A DNA stretch of 64,000 nucleotides, from positions 248,001 to 312,000 of the forward strand of contig CAKPHH010000002.1 in NCBI GenBank assembly GCA_934157235.1, written 5' to 3'. Below are positions 7,594 to 15,803 of the stretch, piece by piece (position 1 is the first letter of the stretch; every line of letters begins with the position of its first letter). Origin of the DNA: an uncultured Bacilli bacterium. GTDB taxonomy: Bacteria; Bacillota_I; Bacilli_A; RF39; UBA660. Under the pieces are notes generated by a model, which was not told where the DNA came from, made no database searches, and saw only the letters and a program-made list of their open reading frames with translations. Position numbers and translations under genes: made by a program.

Positions 7594-8340
7594 TTGAAAA
7601 TAGAAAAATTTAAGAAGATGGCTAATGGACGTTACCAATTGACTTTAGATAATGGGGAACAATTACAGTTGTATGAAGAAGTTATTTTAAAGTATGAATT
7701 GTTATTAAAGAAAGAGATTAAAAAAGATAAAATGATTTCTATTGAAGAATATAATACAGAATGGGATGTTTATTATACAGCATTAAAATCTTTGAAGAGT
7801 AGATTTAAGAGTTCTTATGAATTACGAAAATCTTTACTTGATAAAGCTTATCCTGTTGAGCTTGTTGATAAAGCTATTAATAAATTAACAGAACAAAAAT
7901 ATTTAGATGATAGGAGTTTTACTAAAGGATATATTAATAATCAGATTATTACGTCTTCTAAAGGACCTAATAGAATTATGAAAGATTTGAGTGCTAAAGG
8001 TATTATGAATAGTATTATTCAAGAAGAGATTTTAGTGTTTAATGAAGATATCCAGAAAGAAAAGATTGATAAAATTATTAGAATTTCTATTAAGAGTAAT
8101 CGTAATAGAGGGGGAGTTGTTTTAAAGAATAAGATTATTAATGACTTAATAAATAATGGTTATTCTTACGATGTCATAACAAAGGTTATTAGTAATTATG
8201 AATTTGATAATGATTCTATTATAGCAAAGAGAGAGTATGACAAACTATATAAAAGATTGAGTAGAAAATATTCTGGTAAGGAACTTGAGTATAAAATTAA
8301 AGAAAAGCTTTATCAGAAAGGATTAAGTTATGAAGATTAA
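7594..8340 (+). CDS. recX: Regulatory protein RecX
   Basis: A 248-residue all-helical protein with the RecX pattern: ALKSLKSRFKSSYELRKSL, LTEQKYLDDRSFTKGYI (the LxxxxYLDDxxFA motif) and SSKGPNRIMKDLSAKGI. RecX inhibits RecA filament extension. The start is TTG 7594 with AGGTGGTGAG upstream; the ATG at 7587 opens a different, quickly closed frame. Its length matches Firmicute RecX (about 260 residues, three repeats). The stop overlaps the next gene by 11 nt, so translation is probably coupled to that membrane protein gene. Confidence 0.88.
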   Translation: MKIEKFKKMANGRYQLTLDNGEQLQLYEEVILKYELLLKKEIKKDKMISIEEYNTEWDVYYTALKSLKSRFKSSYELRKSLLDKAYPVELVDKAINKLTEQKYLDDRSFTKGYINNQIITSSKGPNRIMKDLSAKGIMNSIIQEEILVFNEDIQKEKIDKIIRISIKSNRNRGGVVLKNKIINDLINNGYSYDVITKVISNYEFDNDSIIAKREYDKLYKRLSRKYSGKELEYKIKEKLYQKGLSYED

Positions 8341-9754
8341 GAAGTTTATTAAAGATAATAAGACTATTATAATGATTGGCTTTTTAGTATTATCATTAGT
8401 TTTAACTTTAGTTGTTTCACTTCATATTGATACAGATTTCTTTTGGCATATAAAAGCGGGGGAATATATGAGTAAGCATGGAGTTTTAACGAAAGATGTT
8501 TTCTCTTGGTATATGTATGGAAAAAGTTGGATGTCTCACGAATGGTTATTTGAAATAATTATTTATAATATGAGTAAATTATTAGGAAATAGTTTTTATT
8601 TTATTTTTACATTTTTATGTATAGGATGTTTAGCTTTAATACTTTTTCACTATAATAAAAAAAATTATTTAAAGAATATTCCGTTTACATTATTATGGAT
8701 TGTTTGTAGTTTAATTTTAGTTTTCTTTGTACAGATTAGACCACATTTAGTTAGTTATATATTTTTAGCTTTAACGATTTGGTTTTTATATGATTTATAT
8801 AAAAATGAAGAGTCGAAGAAGATTTACTTTTTACCATTACTTTCTATAGTTTGGGCTAATGTTCATGGTGGTTCTAGTAATTTAGGATATATTCTTTGCT
8901 TTATATTTTTAGTAGGAGGGTTATTTAATTTTAAGTTTTCAAAGATCGAAGCTAAGAGACTTAAAAAGAGGCAGATAGTTAAATATTTAATTGTAATGAT
9001 TTTATCGATGGGTGCTGTTTCTCTAAATGTTCATGGTTTTAAAATGTTTTTATATCCATATCAGAATATGGTTGATTCTTTGATGATTTCTAATATTTCA
9101 GAATGGAGGCCAACAGTACTTAGTGATAGTAGTCATTGTCCATATTTTGTTTTAGTAATAATAGTTTTATTTGTCTTTATTTTCAGTAAGAAAAAAATTC
9201 AATTAATTGATTTTATCTTGTTTGCTATTTCTTTGTTTTTAGGACTTAAAAGTATTAGATTTTGGCCTTTTATGTATATAATTATGAGCTTTGTAGTTTT
9301 TGGTTATGTTGAGGCAAGAAAAATTGATAAGGGTGCTAATGGAGGAATATTTGTAATTGCCTTGATGTTAGCTTTGTTTTCTTTAAGTCATTATAAGGAA
9401 ATTACCATTTCTAATGATTTGTTACTTGATGATGAAGTTATTACTATTTTAAAGAAAGAGAAGCCTATGCGATTATATAATATGTATGATTATGGTGGAA
9501 TACTAATTTATAATGATATAGAAGTATTTATTGATGGTAGAGCAGATTTATATTCTAAGTATAATTATAAAGATTATTTGGATATTTCCTGTTTAAGAGG
9601 AGATTATCCTAAGTTGATTGAAAAGTATGATTTTGATTATTTCCTTGTTTCGGATGAGTATCAGATAAATACATATTTAAAGTATAATGATCAGTATGAG
9701 GTTATATATAAAAATATTGAAAAAGGATTTTATTTATATAAAAAACGTACATAA
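8330..9754 (+). CDS. Polytopic membrane protein with DTDFFWH motif, GT-C-like
   Basis: A 474-residue protein with roughly ten hydrophobic segments. The first extracellular loop contains IDTDFFWHIKAGEYM and SWMSHEWLFEIII. An acidic DTDxFWH plus a downstream HEWL in the first loop is common in bacterial membrane proteins related to GT-C glycosyltransferases. The C-terminal 90 residues are soluble and probably extracellular (YDYGGILIYNDIEVFIDGRADLY). It likely acts on a lipid-linked sugar or the envelope, but donor and acceptor are unknown. It is translationally coupled to recX through an 11-nt overlap and ends at a bidirectional terminator. Confidence 0.65.
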   Translation: MKIKKFIKDNKTIIMIGFLVLSLVLTLVVSLHIDTDFFWHIKAGEYMSKHGVLTKDVFSWYMYGKSWMSHEWLFEIIIYNMSKLLGNSFYFIFTFLCIGCLALILFHYNKKNYLKNIPFTLLWIVCSLILVFFVQIRPHLVSYIFLALTIWFLYDLYKNEESKKIYFLPLLSIVWANVHGGSSNLGYILCFIFLVGGLFNFKFSKIEAKRLKKRQIVKYLIVMILSMGAVSLNVHGFKMFLYPYQNMVDSLMISNISEWRPTVLSDSSHCPYFVLVIIVLFVFIFSKKKIQLIDFILFAISLFLGLKSIRFWPFMYIIMSFVVFGYVEARKIDKGANGGIFVIALMLALFSLSHYKEITISNDLLLDDEVITILKKEKPMRLYNMYDYGGILIYNDIEVFIDGRADLYSKYNYKDYLDISCLRGDYPKLIEKYDFDYFLVSDEYQINTYLKYNDQYEVIYKNIEKGFYLYKKRT

Positions 9755-9780
9755 AAAAAAGAACACTTAGGTGTTCTTTT
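9753..9780. terminator. Bidirectional terminator
   Basis: A-run, GAACAC, loop TTAG, GTGTTC, T-run between convergent genes; it touches both stop codons. Confidence 0.9.
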
Positions 9781-10783
9781 AGTTTGAAGATGAAGATGTC
9801 TTAGCTTTTTCAATTAATTGATCCATATAAACATTATATTGTTTCTTTAGAGCATCATCATTCCAAGTTAAGCCTTTACTTTCTCTATATTTTATTAGAG
9901 TTTCATAGTATAGAGAATTACTTTCAGATAATTTCTTAGTAGTTAATTTTTCTTTAATTTCATTTTTAACATCTTTTAATTCAGCTTTTTCTTTTTCATC
10001 TACTTTTAAAATTATGTGATAACCAAATTTAGTTTTAACTGGTTCTTTAGTATATTCACCTTTTTTTAGTTTTCTAACCGCTTCACTAAATTCTTCAACC
10101 ATATCACTAGGTTGGAAGTAGCCTAAATCGCCACCATTTTCTTTATTAGATTTATCAGTTGAATATTTTTTAGCTAATTTAGCAAAATCTTTACCATCAT
10201 TTAATTGTTTAATAATGTCTTGAGCTTGTTCTAAAGCTTTTTTCTCAGCAGCTTCTTTTTCCTTAGTAGTAGCATTATCACTAGCATCAACAGAAATTAG
10301 AATGTGACTAGCTTTAATTTCTCCATAAATATTATCTTTGTAGTAATTCTTGATTTCTTTATCAGTTAGATTGGTGTTGATATAGTCTTTTACAGCTCTA
10401 TTTTTCTTATATTCTAGTCTCAATAATTCTTCTAATTCTTTTTCAGAATTTACACCAAAATATTGTTTTATAACATTTAGGTAAGTTGTTTCATCACTGT
10501 AACTTTTTTTCATTTTAGATAATTGATTTTCAATAGCCTTATTTTCTTCATCATCTGTTTGATAAGTCTTATCTAATAGAGAATGATCGATCATATCTAT
10601 TAGAGTAGCGATGTTTTCATTTTTTATTTTTTCATAATATTCAGTCGCAGTTATTTTTGTTCCTTTTACTGATACAGCAACTTCAGCTCCATCTTTTAAT
10701 TCAGCTTTTTTTCCACAACCAGTACAAATTAGAGTTATGGCTGCTAGAAGTGATAGAGATAACATTAATTTATTCTTTTTCAT
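9779..10783 (-). CDS. prsA: PrsA-like peptidyl-prolyl isomerase lipoprotein
   Basis: A 334-residue exported foldase. The start is the ATG at 10783 (MKKNKLMLSL), preceded by CAGGAGG; an in-frame ATG further upstream lacks a ribosome site. A signal peptide ends in a lipobox-like LICTGC, whose Cys would be lipidated. A SurA/PrsA-type N-terminal helical region follows, and then a parvulin PPIC domain: IKASHILISVD, FAKLAKKYSTD, NGGDLGYFQ, TKFGYHIILK. It helps secreted proteins fold outside the membrane. The lipobox -3 residue is Cys rather than Ala/Ser, which is unusual. It is monocistronic. Confidence 0.9.
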   Translation of the reverse strand: MKKNKLMLSLSLLAAITLICTGCGKKAELKDGAEVAVSVKGTKITATEYYEKIKNENIATLIDMIDHSLLDKTYQTDDEENKAIENQLSKMKKSYSDETTYLNVIKQYFGVNSEKELEELLRLEYKKNRAVKDYINTNLTDKEIKNYYKDNIYGEIKASHILISVDASDNATTKEKEAAEKKALEQAQDIIKQLNDGKDFAKLAKKYSTDKSNKENGGDLGYFQPSDMVEEFSEAVRKLKKGEYTKEPVKTKFGYHIILKVDEKEKAELKDVKNEIKEKLTTKKLSESNSLYYETLIKYRESKGLTWNDDALKKQYNVYMDQLIEKAKTSSSSN

Positions 10784-10856
10784 ATATTTTCCTCCTGTAC
10801 ACTTATTTATAATAACAAAAAAAATGATTTCGTGCAATAAATATGATAGATATAAT

Positions 10857-10885
10857 CACACAAATCGGTGTTTTGCCATAAAATA
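10857..10885 (+). promoter_or_regulatory. Sigma-K-type promoter for the YjcZ-like pair
   Basis: CACA at 10857-10860, a 16-nt spacer, then CATAAAATA at 10877-10885. This matches the B. subtilis sigma-K consensus (mACm, N16-17, CATAnnnTA) at every fixed position and sits 31 nt upstream of the first small gene. Confidence 0.6.
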
Positions 10886-10915
10886 AAATGAAAGTAAAAA
10901 AAAGGAGGAAAAATT

Positions 10916-10996
10916 ATGAATAATTGTGTATCTTCTTCAGCTATCATTTTAGTATTATTTATTCTTTTAATTATTATATTAGGTGCTTATATTTAA
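10916..10996 (+). CDS. YjcZ-like 26-residue membrane miniprotein
   Basis: A 26-codon ORF (MNNCVSSSAIILVLFILL...) preceded by a strong AAAGGAGG, 7 nt before the ATG. It is almost entirely one transmembrane helix of the VLFILLIIILGA kind. That pattern is the signature of YjcZ/SscA-type sporulation miniproteins in Bacilli (FALIVVLFILLIIVGA). These are usually made in the mother cell during spore coat assembly. A sigma-K-like promoter lies just upstream, and a second similar gene follows after 13 nt. The gene is too short to appear in normal ORF lists. Confidence 0.75.
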   Translation: MNNCVSSSAIILVLFILLIIILGAYI

Positions 10997-11009
10997 GGAG
11001 GTGTGTTAA

Positions 11010-11126
11010 ATGTCTTGTTCTTCAGATAATACTGCTACAAATTGCAGAAAAGGCAATGGTTACGTAATAATAATTATACTTTATATTTTACTTGCGATTA
11101 TCCTAGGTGGATTCATTGCTTATTAA
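11010..11126 (+). CDS. YjcZ-like 38-residue membrane miniprotein
   Basis: A 38-codon ORF with AAGGAGG 9 nt before the ATG. It has a short polar Cys-containing head (MSCSSDNTATNCRKGNG), then a hydrophobic helix YVIIIILYILLAIILGGF. It is the same type as the preceding miniprotein and lies in the same two-gene unit, ending at a terminator. Conserved Cys residues near the N-terminus may allow disulfide links in the coat. The sporulation role is inferred from family resemblance and from the sigma-K-like promoter. Confidence 0.72.
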   Translation: MSCSSDNTATNCRKGNGYVIIIILYILLAIILGGFIAY

Positions 11127-11133
11127 TTTTTAG

Positions 11134-11163
11134 AGGTAAGAATTATTTATTCTTATCTTTTTT
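11134..11163 (+). terminator. Terminator of the YjcZ-like pair
   Basis: GGTAAGAAT, loop TATTT, ATTCTTATC with one G-T pair, then a T-run. Confidence 0.8.
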
Positions 11164-11196
11164 CTTTTTTGGGAAATACTAATAATGGTGATTTAT

Positions 11197-11703
11197 ATGT
11201 ATTATTTAAATGTGTTTTTTATTTGTTCGATGTTAGGATATGGAATGGAGACGTTTTTAAAGTGTTTCTTTTTTAAATCTATGAATAATGGTATCTTATT
11301 TGGGCCTTGGATTCCAATATATGGATTTGGCGCTATAATAATTGTTTTTATTACAGACTATGTATTTAAAAAAAGTAGACTTAGTAAGCTTAAGAGAGTA
11401 AGCAAAATAATTATTACAGTTTTATTTTCTATGGCTATTTTAACATTTATGGAATGGTGTGCAGGTAACTTAATAGAATTATTATGGGGAAAAGTATTTT
11501 GGGACTATAGTGACTTAAAGTATAATTTTGGACATTATATAGCTTTAGAAATTAGTTTGGTATGGGGAATTTTTATACTTATTTTCATGTATGTTTTAAG
11601 ACCTTTGATAGATAAATTTATAAAAAAAATACCAAGATTTATTAGTTACTTGGTACTTGTTTTATTTATTATTGATTGTATTCTTACTTGTTTTCTAATT
11701 TAG
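11197..11703 (+). CDS. CmpB-type putative ABC-transporter membrane protein (PF06541-like)
   Basis: A membrane protein of about 168 residues with four to five helices. The signature GILFGPWIPIYGFGA lies between helix 1 and 2, and an MEWCAGNLIELLWG segment lies between helix 3 and 4, as in the family labelled putative ABC-transporter type IV (CmpB). Its function in Firmicutes is not established. The ATG at 11185 is possible, but GGTGAT at 11187-11192 is well placed for the ATG at 11197, which I prefer. Its last 20 nt overlap the end of the convergent HIT gene, so there is no room for a separate terminator. Confidence 0.7.
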   Translation: MYYLNVFFICSMLGYGMETFLKCFFFKSMNNGILFGPWIPIYGFGAIIIVFITDYVFKKSRLSKLKRVSKIIITVLFSMAILTFMEWCAGNLIELLWGKVFWDYSDLKYNFGHYIALEISLVWGIFILIFMYVLRPLIDKFIKKIPRFISYLVLVLFIIDCILTCFLI

Positions 11704-12082
11704 AAAAGATTTCTTCTACAGGTAGAAGTTTAGATTCATCATAAGCAAAGTCAGAATTATCATTAGGATATCTTGGAATTAAATGAATATGGAAATGTTT
11801 TATTTCTTGACCAAGTTCATTATTTTCCGCAATAGTTAGGCCTTCACAGTTTAATCTTTCCTTTAATAATGGATATAGAGTTTCTCTAGTTATTTTTAAG
11901 CTGTGAGTTATAATTTTTTCATCAATATCTAAGATGTTTGTATAATGTTCTTTTGGAATTATAAGTAAGTGACCATTAGTATTAGGATTTATATTCATAA
12001 TAACTTTAATTAAATCATCTTCATATACAGTTCTTGATGGTATTTCTCCTTGAATAATTTTACAAAATAGACAATCTGTCAT
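11684..12082 (-). CDS. HIT family nucleotide hydrolase
   Basis: A 132-residue histidine-triad protein: N-terminal CLFCKIIQGEIPS, central HLLIIPKEHYTNILD and the catalytic HFHIHLIPR (HxHxH). It belongs to the HINT/Hit group that hydrolyses purine nucleoside phosphoramidates or dinucleotides. The two N-terminal Cys could be half of a zinc site. The ATG at 12082 has GGAGG upstream. It is transcribed after the 12095-12856 gene with a 12-nt gap, so the two form an operon, and it overlaps the convergent CmpB-like gene by 20 nt. Confidence 0.93.
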   Translation of the reverse strand: MTDCLFCKIIQGEIPSRTVYEDDLIKVIMNINPNTNGHLLIIPKEHYTNILDIDEKIITHSLKITRETLYPLLKERLNCEGLTIAENNELGQEIKHFHIHLIPRYPNDNSDFAYDESKLLPVEEIFSKLENK

Positions 12083-12094
12083 AGTATTTCCTCC

Positions 12095-12856
12095 TTAATT
12101 TAAATATTTATATGAAATATTATTTTGTTTTAATAATTCACTGTTTTCATTATTTATTATATCACTAATTATACTACTTAATGTAGTAGAATCTTCTATT
12201 ACTTGGGAAGTTAAATTACTTATTTTTATAGATTGAGTTATATCTTTGATGTTTGTAATAGTTATCTTATAACTTTTAGGAGTAAGTTCTTGTTGCTTTA
12301 AGTCGTTATTTAAAGTTATTAGTTTATTACCAATATCGTTAGTGTTCCATTTTACATTGAAAGTGGTCTCTAAAGTATATATTTTTAGATTTTTTAAATT
12401 GTTTTTTACTATTAAATTGTCTCTTACTTGGGAAGAATATTTATTTAAAGTTTTAGGAATTATTACTTTAAATTGTTGTTTATAAGTGTTTGTTAGGCTC
12501 TTTTCAAGATTTTTAGAAAGAGTAGTTAGTAAAGTTTTTCCTTCCTGGTAGTCTTCTTTATAAGTATCTTTGATATTTTTTTGATTGTAGTAAATTGTAA
12601 AGTAAAGATTTTTGTTCTTTTTATTGGTTATTTTTAGTTGATATTTTGTCTTTTCATATTTAGTTTTGCTGATAGTAAAATCTTCTTTTTCATCTTTATA
12701 TTTTTCATCGATGTATGTTAGTAGTTTTTTTTCAATGCGAGGGATGAAGTAGGGAGCTGACTTTTCGTTTAATATAACAACGCCGAATGCGACGAATATT
12801 ATAAAGGTAAAGATTGCCATTCCAAGAGTTAATTTTTTTTGTTCTTTCATCATCAT
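12095..12856 (-). CDS. Single-pass membrane protein of unknown function
   Basis: About 253 residues: a short Lys-rich head, one N-terminal transmembrane helix (about 12-30, MAIFTFIIFVAFGVVIL), then a Lys/Thr/Asn-rich extracytoplasmic region of about 220 residues without Cys. I recognise no family. The type II topology suggests an envelope-anchored protein. The start is one of three consecutive ATGs after AAGAAGGTGAT. It lies upstream of and close to the HIT gene on the same strand. Confidence 0.6.
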   Translation of the reverse strand: MMMKEQKKLTLGMAIFTFIIFVAFGVVILNEKSAPYFIPRIEKKLLTYIDEKYKDEKEDFTISKTKYEKTKYQLKITNKKNKNLYFTIYYNQKNIKDTYKEDYQEGKTLLTTLSKNLEKSLTNTYKQQFKVIIPKTLNKYSSQVRDNLIVKNNLKNLKIYTLETTFNVKWNTNDIGNKLITLNNDLKQQELTPKSYKITITNIKDITQSIKISNLTSQVIEDSTTLSSIISDIINNENSELLKQNNISYKYLN

Positions 12857-12964
12857 ATCACCTTCTTATATTGTATATTATTATTTTATAAATAGCAATT
12901 TTTAGGAAAAGTAAAATTTTATATTTTTAAAAGTTTATGATAATTTTAATTTGGGAGGGATATT

Positions 12965-13465
12965 ATGGAAGTTTTATACGGAAAGATGAATGATGTTAGT
13001 TTCATGGTTTCAGCTGTTGTTAAATACAGGGAGTCTTATGTTGGACCTTATGTACTTTATGGTGATGAAGAATAATTTGGTAGAACAAGTCCAATTGAAC
13101 AGGAAATCAAAGAAAATCCAGATGTATGTGGCTATGTTATTCGTAGTAAAGCTTGGCAATTAGATGATAAAGCAGAGTTATCTCCTATTTATGTTGACCA
13201 TTATGTGATGATTGGTACTAGAGAAGTTGATCCATTATCTTCTAAAAATGCAGGTGTGGTAAGACTTGAAAATGTTACCATTCCATCCATGGTTACATCT
13301 ATTGGTACTAGTGTATTTAATGCTAATAATAATCTTAAGAAAATTATCAATAAAACTGGTAGAAGTTTTAATTGGAAAAGTTTAGTAAATGGTAGCAGCG
13401 AAGCTACTTTTGAAACTGGTACTGTGAAGACTGGTCATGGTGATATTATAGTTACTAAAGAGTAG
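12965..13465 (+). pseudogene. BspA/LRR-type surface protein remnant with in-frame stop
   Basis: A single frame runs from ATG 12965 (Shine-Dalgarno GGGAGG) to 13465 but is broken by TAA at 13073-13075. The first part reads MEVLYGKMNDVSFMVSAVV up to YGDEE; after the stop come GRTSPIEQEIKENPDVCGYV and then TSIGTSVFNANNNLKKIIN, SFNWKSLVNGSSEATFETG. The second part is typical of the closing repeat of leucine-rich-repeat (LRR_5/BspA) surface proteins of gut Firmicutes. No signal peptide or LPXTG anchor is present. It looks like a truncated, decayed piece of a large surface protein joined to another fragment. Whether the 36-residue peptide or the ORF from 13205 is made is unclear. Confidence 0.6.
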
Positions 13466-13568
13466 GAAGAGATATTTCAATTTTTGAGATATCTTTTTTC
13501 GTTTGGTTATTGTTTTAGAATTCATTTTATGATAATATGATATAAGAAGAATATAGGTGGTGTTGGCT

Positions 13569-14933
13569 ATGATGCAAATTCAAAAGGGACAGGTAAAATA
13601 TAAAGATCGTACTGATATTATTTGTACATATGGTGTTGTTGATGGAAAACAATATTACTTTTTAGATGGTGAGAAACTTGGAAAGGGACGTATTGTTGCT
13701 TCTACTGTTTTAGTTGAGGCAATTGATCCTTTAGTTTTAGCTTCAAATATTGGTGTTCTTGATGAAGAAGGTAATGTCGTAATTCCTTTTGAAAATAAAG
13801 CAGTTAAGCCAGTTGCTGATAAGGCAATGATTGTTGAAGTTGCGAAACCAGTTACACCTAGTGTTATAGAAGCAGCTAACTTGAGAAGAGATCCTCTAGC
13901 AGCTACACGTTTAGTTACTACTCCAGCAGCAATTAAAGAAAAAGTAAATGCTAAGATGGGAGTAGGAGGACGTTTCCTTTTCAATGATCAATTTTCAGAA
14001 GCTAGTGTTTATGATTTAGATGGTAATAATTTACTTGATGGTAAGTTATATAGTTTTATTGGATATAATGATGGTGTTTTATATTTAGCAGGAAATACAG
14101 CAGAGACAGAGGTTGTTACTTATTCTTTAAATAAAGAAGAAGTTGTTGTAGAAGAACCTAAAGAAGAAGAGACACTTGATGTTAAAGATATAGAAGTTTC
14201 AACAGAAGATATTGACAAAGCTTTAGGAGATGTAGTGGAAGAAGAAAAAATCTTACATCCAATTGAATTTAAGGATGAGAGTCCAAAATTAGAAAACTCT
14301 GATTTTCCTGATATACCAGTTGAGGACACTGAGGAAGAAAAAGTTGATGAGAAAGATAGGTATGAGGATACTAATACTAAAGAAGTTGCGAGTATGAATT
14401 TTGTTCCTACAATAGATGAAGGTATCTCTAGTGATAATCATACTGAAAAAGAGGCTGTTGAAGAGAAAAATGAAGAAGTTGTAGAAATACCAACGGCAGT
14501 GGATAAGGTTTCTTTATTTGAACATCAAGCTAAGCATGCAGAAACACCAAACGAAGAAATTGCAACATTTGAAAATAGAAGAAGTCATACTTTTGAAAAA
14601 GAAGAAAATATTATAGAAGATACAGCTGAAGTTATGGCTGGATTGATTGATCAAAATAAAAAGCAAAAAGATATTATTGCTGAACAAGAAAGACAAATAG
14701 ATAGTTTGCTTGATTTTAAGAAAAAAGCTTTTGAAGAAAATAAGACTTTAGTAGAGACTAATGAAGCTTTAAAGAAAAAGTTAAGATTATTGGAAAAAGA
14801 GAGTCTTTCTAATGATGAGAGAGTTACAGAATTAGAGGAAGAGTTAAATGAATTACGTATGCAAGTTTCTGGAAAAGATGATTTAGCGAGATTAGTTGCG
14901 GATGCTAAAAATTTGTTGGGAGAGACTGAATAG
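13569..14933 (+). CDS. Unknown acidic protein with C-terminal coiled coil
   Basis: About 454 residues. Residues 1-200 look beta-rich (DGKQYYFLDGEKLGKG, DEEGNVVIPFENKA, GVGGRFLFNDQF, LYLAGNTAE). Residues 200-330 are a very acidic, low-complexity linker. Residues about 345-450 form a coiled coil (QNKKQKDIIAEQERQIDSL, KKKLRLLEKESL, ELEEELNELRMQV). No signal peptide or membrane segment is seen, so it is probably cytoplasmic. In-frame GTGs at 13557/13560 overlap the AGGTGGTG ribosome site, so the start is ATG 13569. I do not recognise a family. It stands alone before the SUF operon, with its own terminator. Confidence 0.6.
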   Translation: MMQIQKGQVKYKDRTDIICTYGVVDGKQYYFLDGEKLGKGRIVASTVLVEAIDPLVLASNIGVLDEEGNVVIPFENKAVKPVADKAMIVEVAKPVTPSVIEAANLRRDPLAATRLVTTPAAIKEKVNAKMGVGGRFLFNDQFSEASVYDLDGNNLLDGKLYSFIGYNDGVLYLAGNTAETEVVTYSLNKEEVVVEEPKEEETLDVKDIEVSTEDIDKALGDVVEEEKILHPIEFKDESPKLENSDFPDIPVEDTEEEKVDEKDRYEDTNTKEVASMNFVPTIDEGISSDNHTEKEAVEEKNEEVVEIPTAVDKVSLFEHQAKHAETPNEEIATFENRRSHTFEKEENIIEDTAEVMAGLIDQNKKQKDIIAEQERQIDSLLDFKKKAFEENKTLVETNEALKKKLRLLEKESLSNDERVTELEEELNELRMQVSGKDDLARLVADAKNLLGETE

Positions 14934-14945
14934 AATAGTTTTTTA

Positions 14946-14967
14946 GAAAGAGCTTGGCTCTTTTTTT
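14946..14967 (+). terminator. Terminator after the coiled-coil gene
   Basis: AAAGAGC, loop TTG, GCTCTTT, then a long T-run. Confidence 0.88.
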
Positions 14968-15004
14968 CTTTTTCTAATATTTTTCAACAAATTTCTAATA
15001 ATTT

Positions 15005-15013
15005 TGGTATAAT
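15005..15013 (+). promoter_or_regulatory. Extended -10 promoter of the SUF operon
   Basis: TGGTATAAT, exact TGn-TATAAT, 26 nt before the sufC start. TTCAAC at 14983-14988 is a poorly spaced -35. Confidence 0.6.
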
Positions 15014-15038
15014 ATGTAGGTAGATGGAGATGAGGCAG

Positions 15039-15803
15039 ATGTTAGAGATTAAAAATTTATGTGTAAATATAAAAAATAGTGATGTTCAAATACTTAAAGG
15101 AGTATTTTTGAATATAAAACCAGGAGAAGTACATGCGATAATGGGACCTAATGGGACTGGTAAAAGTACACTTTCTAAGGCCATTATGGGAAACTATATG
15201 TATGATGTTGTTGATGGAAAGATTAATTTTAATGGTGAAGATATAGTTAAATTACCAGTATGTGATAGAGCACGTAAAGGAATATTTCTTTGTATGCAAG
15301 ATCCTACAGTGATTGATGGAGTTTCTAATAGTGAGTTTTTACGTACGGCGATGGGAGAAGTAACTGGAGAGAAAGTAAACCTATATAGTTTTATTAAAAA
15401 TATGGAGACTGCTATGAAGGATGTAGAACTTGATAGTAGTATGTTACATAGATCACTTAATAAGGGTTTTTCTGGTGGAGAAAAGAAAAAGAATGAAATA
15501 TTACAAATGATGATGTTGAAGCCTAAACTAATTATTTTAGATGAATTAGATTCAGGCCTTGATGTTGATAGTTTAAGAGTAGTTTGTGAAAATATTAATA
15601 AATATCTAGAAGAAAATCCAGAAACATCTGTTTTAATAATTACTCATTATACAAGAGTTTTAAAATATATTAAACCAGATTATGTACATGTTATGAGAGA
15701 GGGTAAGATTGTTAAGACTGGTACAATGGATTTGGCTTATGAAATAGAAAAAAATGGATATAATGGTATTAATGTTATGATTGGAACTGATTCAAATGAG
15801 TAA
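15039..15803 (+). CDS. sufC: SUF system ATPase SufC
   Basis: ABC-type ATPase of the SufBCD iron-sulfur scaffold. Walker A is GPNGTGKST, the signature is FSGGEKKKNE, Walker B is LIILDELDSGLD, and the H-loop is ITHYTR. About 254 residues from ATG 15039 (MLEIKNLCV), the usual SufC start. In-frame ATGs at 15024 and 15030 overlap the GGAG/GAGG ribosome-site region and are less likely. It heads a six-gene operon in the same order as B. subtilis sufC-D-S-U-B, and its last codons overlap the start of sufD. It drives conformational change of SufB-SufD during cluster assembly. Confidence 0.96.
   Translation: MLEIKNLCVNIKNSDVQILKGVFLNIKPGEVHAIMGPNGTGKSTLSKAIMGNYMYDVVDGKINFNGEDIVKLPVCDRARKGIFLCMQDPTVIDGVSNSEFLRTAMGEVTGEKVNLYSFIKNMETAMKDVELDSSMLHRSLNKGFSGGEKKKNEILQMMMLKPKLIILDELDSGLDVDSLRVVCENINKYLEENPETSVLIITHYTRVLKYIKPDYVHVMREGKIVKTGTMDLAYEIEKNGYNGINVMIGTDSNE

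Noticed and set aside
13655..14329. Minus-strand ORFs opposite the coiled-coil protein gene
   Set aside because: Ser/Thr/Phe-rich shadows produced by the Glu/Lys-rich coding strand; no start signals.
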